A stretch of DNA of 8,884 bases from Myxococcales bacterium (GTDB taxonomy: Bacteria; Myxococcota; Bradymonadia; REDH01). Both the position numbers and the translations under genes were made by a program. How positions within the stretch are numbered: the first letter of the stretch is position 1; each line of letters opens with the position of its first letter. The notes beneath the pieces were generated by a model. It was given only the letters and a program-made list of their open reading frames with translations, had not been told where the DNA came from and did not search any database. Shown here piece by piece: positions 6,975 to 8,884 of this stretch. Location: positions 1-8,884 of the forward strand of contig JAGWVZ010000120.1 in the NCBI GenBank assembly GCA_018970625.1, given 5' to 3'.

Positions 6975-6983
6975 GGGGGGCAG
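6958..6983 (-). other. Strong stem-loop with GAAA tetraloop before the radical SAM gene
   Basis: On the minus strand CTGCCCCCCTT pairs with AAGGGCGGCAG (10 of 11 pairs, one C-C mismatch) across a GAAA loop, a GNRA-type tetraloop that is unusually stable in RNA. It lies between the DUF2071 stop and the radical SAM start. There is no T-run after it, so it is not a textbook intrinsic terminator. It may be an imperfect terminator, an RNA processing or stability element, or an attenuator. Confidence 0.5.
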
Positions 6984-7012
6984 GGCAGACAGCGACCGGT
7001 GTGGTCCGTTTT

Positions 7013-7030
7013 CCTGCGGCTATGCGCAGG
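7013..7030. repeat. Short perfect hairpin in the DUF2071-radical SAM spacer
   Basis: CCTGCG (7013-7018) and CGCAGG (7025-7030) form a perfect six-base stem with a six-base loop. It overlaps one copy of an 11-base direct repeat. On the minus strand it is followed by AAAA, so it is not an intrinsic terminator in that direction. Its role is unknown. Confidence 0.3.
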
Positions 7031-7059
7031 GGCGTGCGGCTGTGACGAGCGCAGGGGCG
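7024..7059. repeat. 11-base direct repeat, 25-base period
   Basis: GCGCAGGGGCG occurs at 7024-7034 and again at 7049-7059, two copies 25 bases apart in the spacer upstream of the radical SAM operon. Same-face or near-same-face direct repeats can be regulator binding sites, but a GC-rich chance match is possible. Confidence 0.35.
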
Positions 7060-7075
7060 CCGCCGACGGGTGACG

Positions 7076-7807
7076 TCAGACGGTTCTCAGATCGAATACT
7101 TCCACATCGACACCCGGTGACCAGTGCGCGAACGCAGGAAGTCCGGTGGTCGCAGGCAGACCTGCCGCCCTGCAAAGTGACTCGTTGACCTGCAGCACAG
7201 CCGCGGTGTGAACGGGATAGGGCGTGTGATAAACCTGACCTCGCACGATGGAATTTCCGCGGCGTGTGAAGAGCAGATAGCGCTCGAAAAGAAAGAACTC
7301 CAGACTTTCGGGGGCGAGGGGCTGAGGGAGTGCGGCGCCGGGCTGCCAACAAACGTGGAGAGACGCATCGTTCAGTTTTCGATTCACGCGATAATGAATC
7401 TTCTGTTCGGGCATCGTCTCTGACATTTCCGAATAATAATAGGGCAGCGACCAGCCCACACGCGCGGCCATAACCGCTGCAAGACTGGATGCATCCAGCG
7501 AAAAGAAATAGACGCCAGGCTCTCCATTTTTCACAACATAAACGCGTAGATTACATTCCAGAAAATGAAATGCGAAGGGTTTGGGCAACCACCATGGGGC
7601 AATATTGTGCATGGTAAATGGCACAATTCCCACCCATGCAACTCCGTCATACAGGTCGAGGTCGAGAGCTGCTGGTACAAGTGCACGAAGTGCGTCGGCG
7701 TCGACCGGCCAGTGCATAAACAGCAGGTTTCGCCACTCCTGCGTACCCGCCGATTTTCCTTGCGGGCGTCGGGTGGGCGCAACTCGGTCAATCGTCACAG
7801 TGTTCAT
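7076..7807 (-). CDS. DUF2071 (YqjF-like) family protein
   Basis: The protein has 243 residues from ATG 7807. It shows the family pattern clearly: EWRNLLFMHWPVDADALRAL near the N-terminus, LDLYDGVAWVGIVPFTM, then LECNLRVYVVKNGEPGVYFFSLDA and AARVGWSLPYYYSEM, and FLFERYLLFTRR towards the C-terminus. DUF2071/YqjF proteins share a fold with acetoacetate decarboxylase; their biochemical role is not well established, so none is assigned. It lacks a signal peptide and should be cytoplasmic. AAGGTGG at 7812-7818 supports the ATG at 7807. A GTG at 7834 would add nine residues and make a four-base GTGA overlap with the upstream membrane-protein gene. Either way the two genes are adjacent and probably cotranscribed. 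Length is close to the usual ~240 residues of the family. Confidence 0.9.
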   Translation of the reverse strand: MNTVTIDRVAPTRRPQGKSAGTQEWRNLLFMHWPVDADALRALVPAALDLDLYDGVAWVGIVPFTMHNIAPWWLPKPFAFHFLECNLRVYVVKNGEPGVYFFSLDASSLAAVMAARVGWSLPYYYSEMSETMPEQKIHYRVNRKLNDASLHVCWQPGAALPQPLAPESLEFFLFERYLLFTRRGNSIVRGQVYHTPYPVHTAAVLQVNESLCRAAGLPATTGLPAFAHWSPGVDVEVFDLRTV

Positions 7808-7811
7808 GCGA

Positions 7812-7818
7812 CCACCTT
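7812..7818 (-). promoter_or_regulatory. Ribosome binding site favouring the 7807 start of the DUF2071 gene
   Basis: AAGGTGG lies four bases before the ATG at 7807. The competing GTG at 7834 has no comparable site, only the GTGA overlap with the upstream stop. Confidence 0.55.
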
Positions 7819-7830
7819 CTTCCGGAACTG

Positions 7831-8884
7831 TCACAAGCCTGCCGAACCGTCCTTATCAACCGAGTCGTCGATGGCGAGCGTTGGATTTACAGGCGGCACA
7901 TAATCCGGCGGCGCCAGCTCAGCAGGGAGCGGTGCGATCGCGCAGGACGCGCTGGCGGCATGAATTCGCGTGTAACGCTCCTGCAGATCCCGAATGTAGG
8001 TCTGTAACTCACTCACGTGATGCGCTTCCAGCGCAGGGTCTGCCGCCATCTCTGCGAGTGTCCGAAGTTGCCCCAGCGACTGACGAGTCGCAGACTCCGC
8101 ATGTGAGCAGGGAGACAGCGCGCTCTGTTGGGCGGATAGCGCCCTCAACTCGAGCAATGACAGGTGAATGCGCAGCGAGTCGGTGTCCACGCGGGTGGTG
8201 GCCATCAGCGTGCCATCGCTGACGCCAATGAATGCACTCCGGCAAGGCTCCGCCTGCTCTTCCAGCTCGGTGATGGCATCGCCAAGCGAGACACCATGCG
8301 CGGCCATGTAGGGGGAATACCGGGTGGTCAATACGCGGCAATCCGTGAGCAGAGATCGCGGTGGAATCGCGTTCGGCGAGACAGACCCGTCGGCATCTGG
8401 CGTTGTGGGGAGTCCGGCATCGTTCGGCGCAACGGCAGGCGGCGGTGTTTGCGTGGGCGTCGCGGTCGCCTGTGTGACCTCGACCGGGTCAGCAGGCTGC
8501 GCGGGGCTGTCAGGCGATTCGCCATTGCTGCTGATCGCTACGCCGATCCCGGCAAGCACGGCCAGCGCCAGCGTAACGATGACCCCATTGATAATCAGGG
8601 TGGGTGTTCGGCTGGGGGGCGGCGCGGGTACGGCGGTCCGAACAGTCCGGGTCTGTGTCGACGGATTCGCCTGCGTCGATGTTTGTGTGCGACCCGCTAC
8701 GGCCTGAGCTGACTGAGAAGGCGAGTAGGGTCTGCCCTCTGCCGAAGGTGCCGCCAGCGGATCGCCAGGGAGGGTCACACGAGGATGACCGGCCGTTGCG
8801 CTGGCGCCCTGAAATGAACCGGTACCCGATGAGCCCGTCCGAGGGTCCGAGAGGGCGGGCGAGGCTTCCTTCGTCGCGGGCACC
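7831..8884 (-). CDS. Single-pass membrane protein, C-terminal part; possibly the tail of a Ser/Thr protein kinase
   Basis: The frame is open to the right edge, so the N-terminus is missing; about 350 residues are visible. Numbering from the first in-window GTG at 8883, residues 1-95 are a low-complexity Pro/Ser/Thr/Gln/Ala linker. A transmembrane helix follows (about 96-118, LIINGVIVTLALAVLAGIGVAI), flanked by Arg on the N side and Glu/Asp on the C side, predicting N-in and C-out. After a second Pro/Thr-rich linker (about 120-175) comes a helical domain of about 150 residues with Cys182, 214, 259 and 314, which could form two disulfides outside the cytoplasm. This layout is common for myxobacterial-type receptor Ser/Thr kinases (kinase, linker, TM, sensor), but no kinase motif is in view, so that is inference only. 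The C-terminal helical domain is not recognised. The stop directly precedes the DUF2071 gene. Confidence 0.75.
   Translation of the reverse strand, partial: VPATKEASPALSDPRTGSSGTGSFQGASATAGHPRVTLPGDPLAAPSAEGRPYSPSQSAQAVAGRTQTSTQANPSTQTRTVRTAVPAPPPSRTPTLIINGVIVTLALAVLAGIGVAISSNGESPDSPAQPADPVEVTQATATPTQTPPPAVAPNDAGLPTTPDADGSVSPNAIPPRSLLTDCRVLTTRYSPYMAAHGVSLGDAITELEEQAEPCRSAFIGVSDGTLMATTRVDTDSLRIHLSLLELRALSAQQSALSPCSHAESATRQSLGQLRTLAEMAADPALEAHHVSELQTYIRDLQERYTRIHAASASCAIAPLPAELAPPDYVPPVNPTLAIDDSVDKDGSAGL

Noticed and set aside
6958..6983. Calling the GAAA-loop hairpin an intrinsic terminator
   Set aside because: No T-run follows the stem on either strand, so it is listed only as a stem-loop.
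6903..7075. Search for a short precursor peptide gene upstream of the radical SAM gene
   Set aside because: On the minus strand there is no ATG or GTG start. The only candidate starts are TTG codons: some are in frame with the radical SAM gene itself, and the other frame gives no plausible leader-core peptide.
7581..8222. Plus-strand open frame of about 213 codons
   Set aside because: It runs across two well-supported minus-strand genes and shows no recognisable motif.

Overview
The window holds eight protein genes, all read from the minus strand, so the biological order runs from the high-coordinate end to the low one. The DNA is GC-rich. The gene content (two lipoproteins with Gly/Ser/Asp/Pro-rich linkers, a TPR plus PEGA protein, and a membrane protein with a long Pro/Ser/Thr linker before one transmembrane helix, reminiscent of the tails of bacterial Ser/Thr kinases) suggests a Myxococcota or related deltaproteobacterial lineage. 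That assignment is inference from protein style; no rRNA or marker gene is present. No tRNA, rRNA, CRISPR array, insertion sequence or phage gene was seen, and no plus-strand gene is supported.

Layout in transcription order. (1) 8884-7831: C-terminal part of a single-pass membrane protein, cut by the window edge. (2) 7807-7076: a DUF2071/YqjF-family protein, abutting gene 1; its alternative GTG start would overlap the stop of gene 1 by four bases. (3) A 173-base spacer with an 11-base direct repeat and a strong GAAA-loop hairpin. (4) 6902-5769: a radical SAM enzyme with a SPASM domain. (5) 5772-5347: a small S24/S26-type serine peptidase whose start overlaps the stop of gene 4 (ATGA). (6) About 5242-3320: a lipoprotein of helical, HEAT-like repeats. 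(7) 3250-2543: a secreted TPR and PEGA-domain protein. (8) 2394-508: a lipoprotein made of three copies of a unit of about 190 residues, probably beta-helical. (9) After a 280-base spacer with an inverted repeat and a candidate promoter, 227-1: the first 75 codons of an M20-family peptidase, cut by the left edge.

How the genes may work together. The firmest functional link is the translationally coupled radical SAM/SPASM enzyme and S26 peptidase, a pairing that suggests modification and cleavage of a peptide or protein. No precursor peptide and no PqqD-like recognition domain is visible here, so the substrate is unknown. The next three genes encode exported proteins (two lipoproteins and a TPR-PEGA protein) and could be an envelope module, a set of substrates, or unrelated neighbours. 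The M20 peptidase looks like a separate housekeeping gene with its own promoter.
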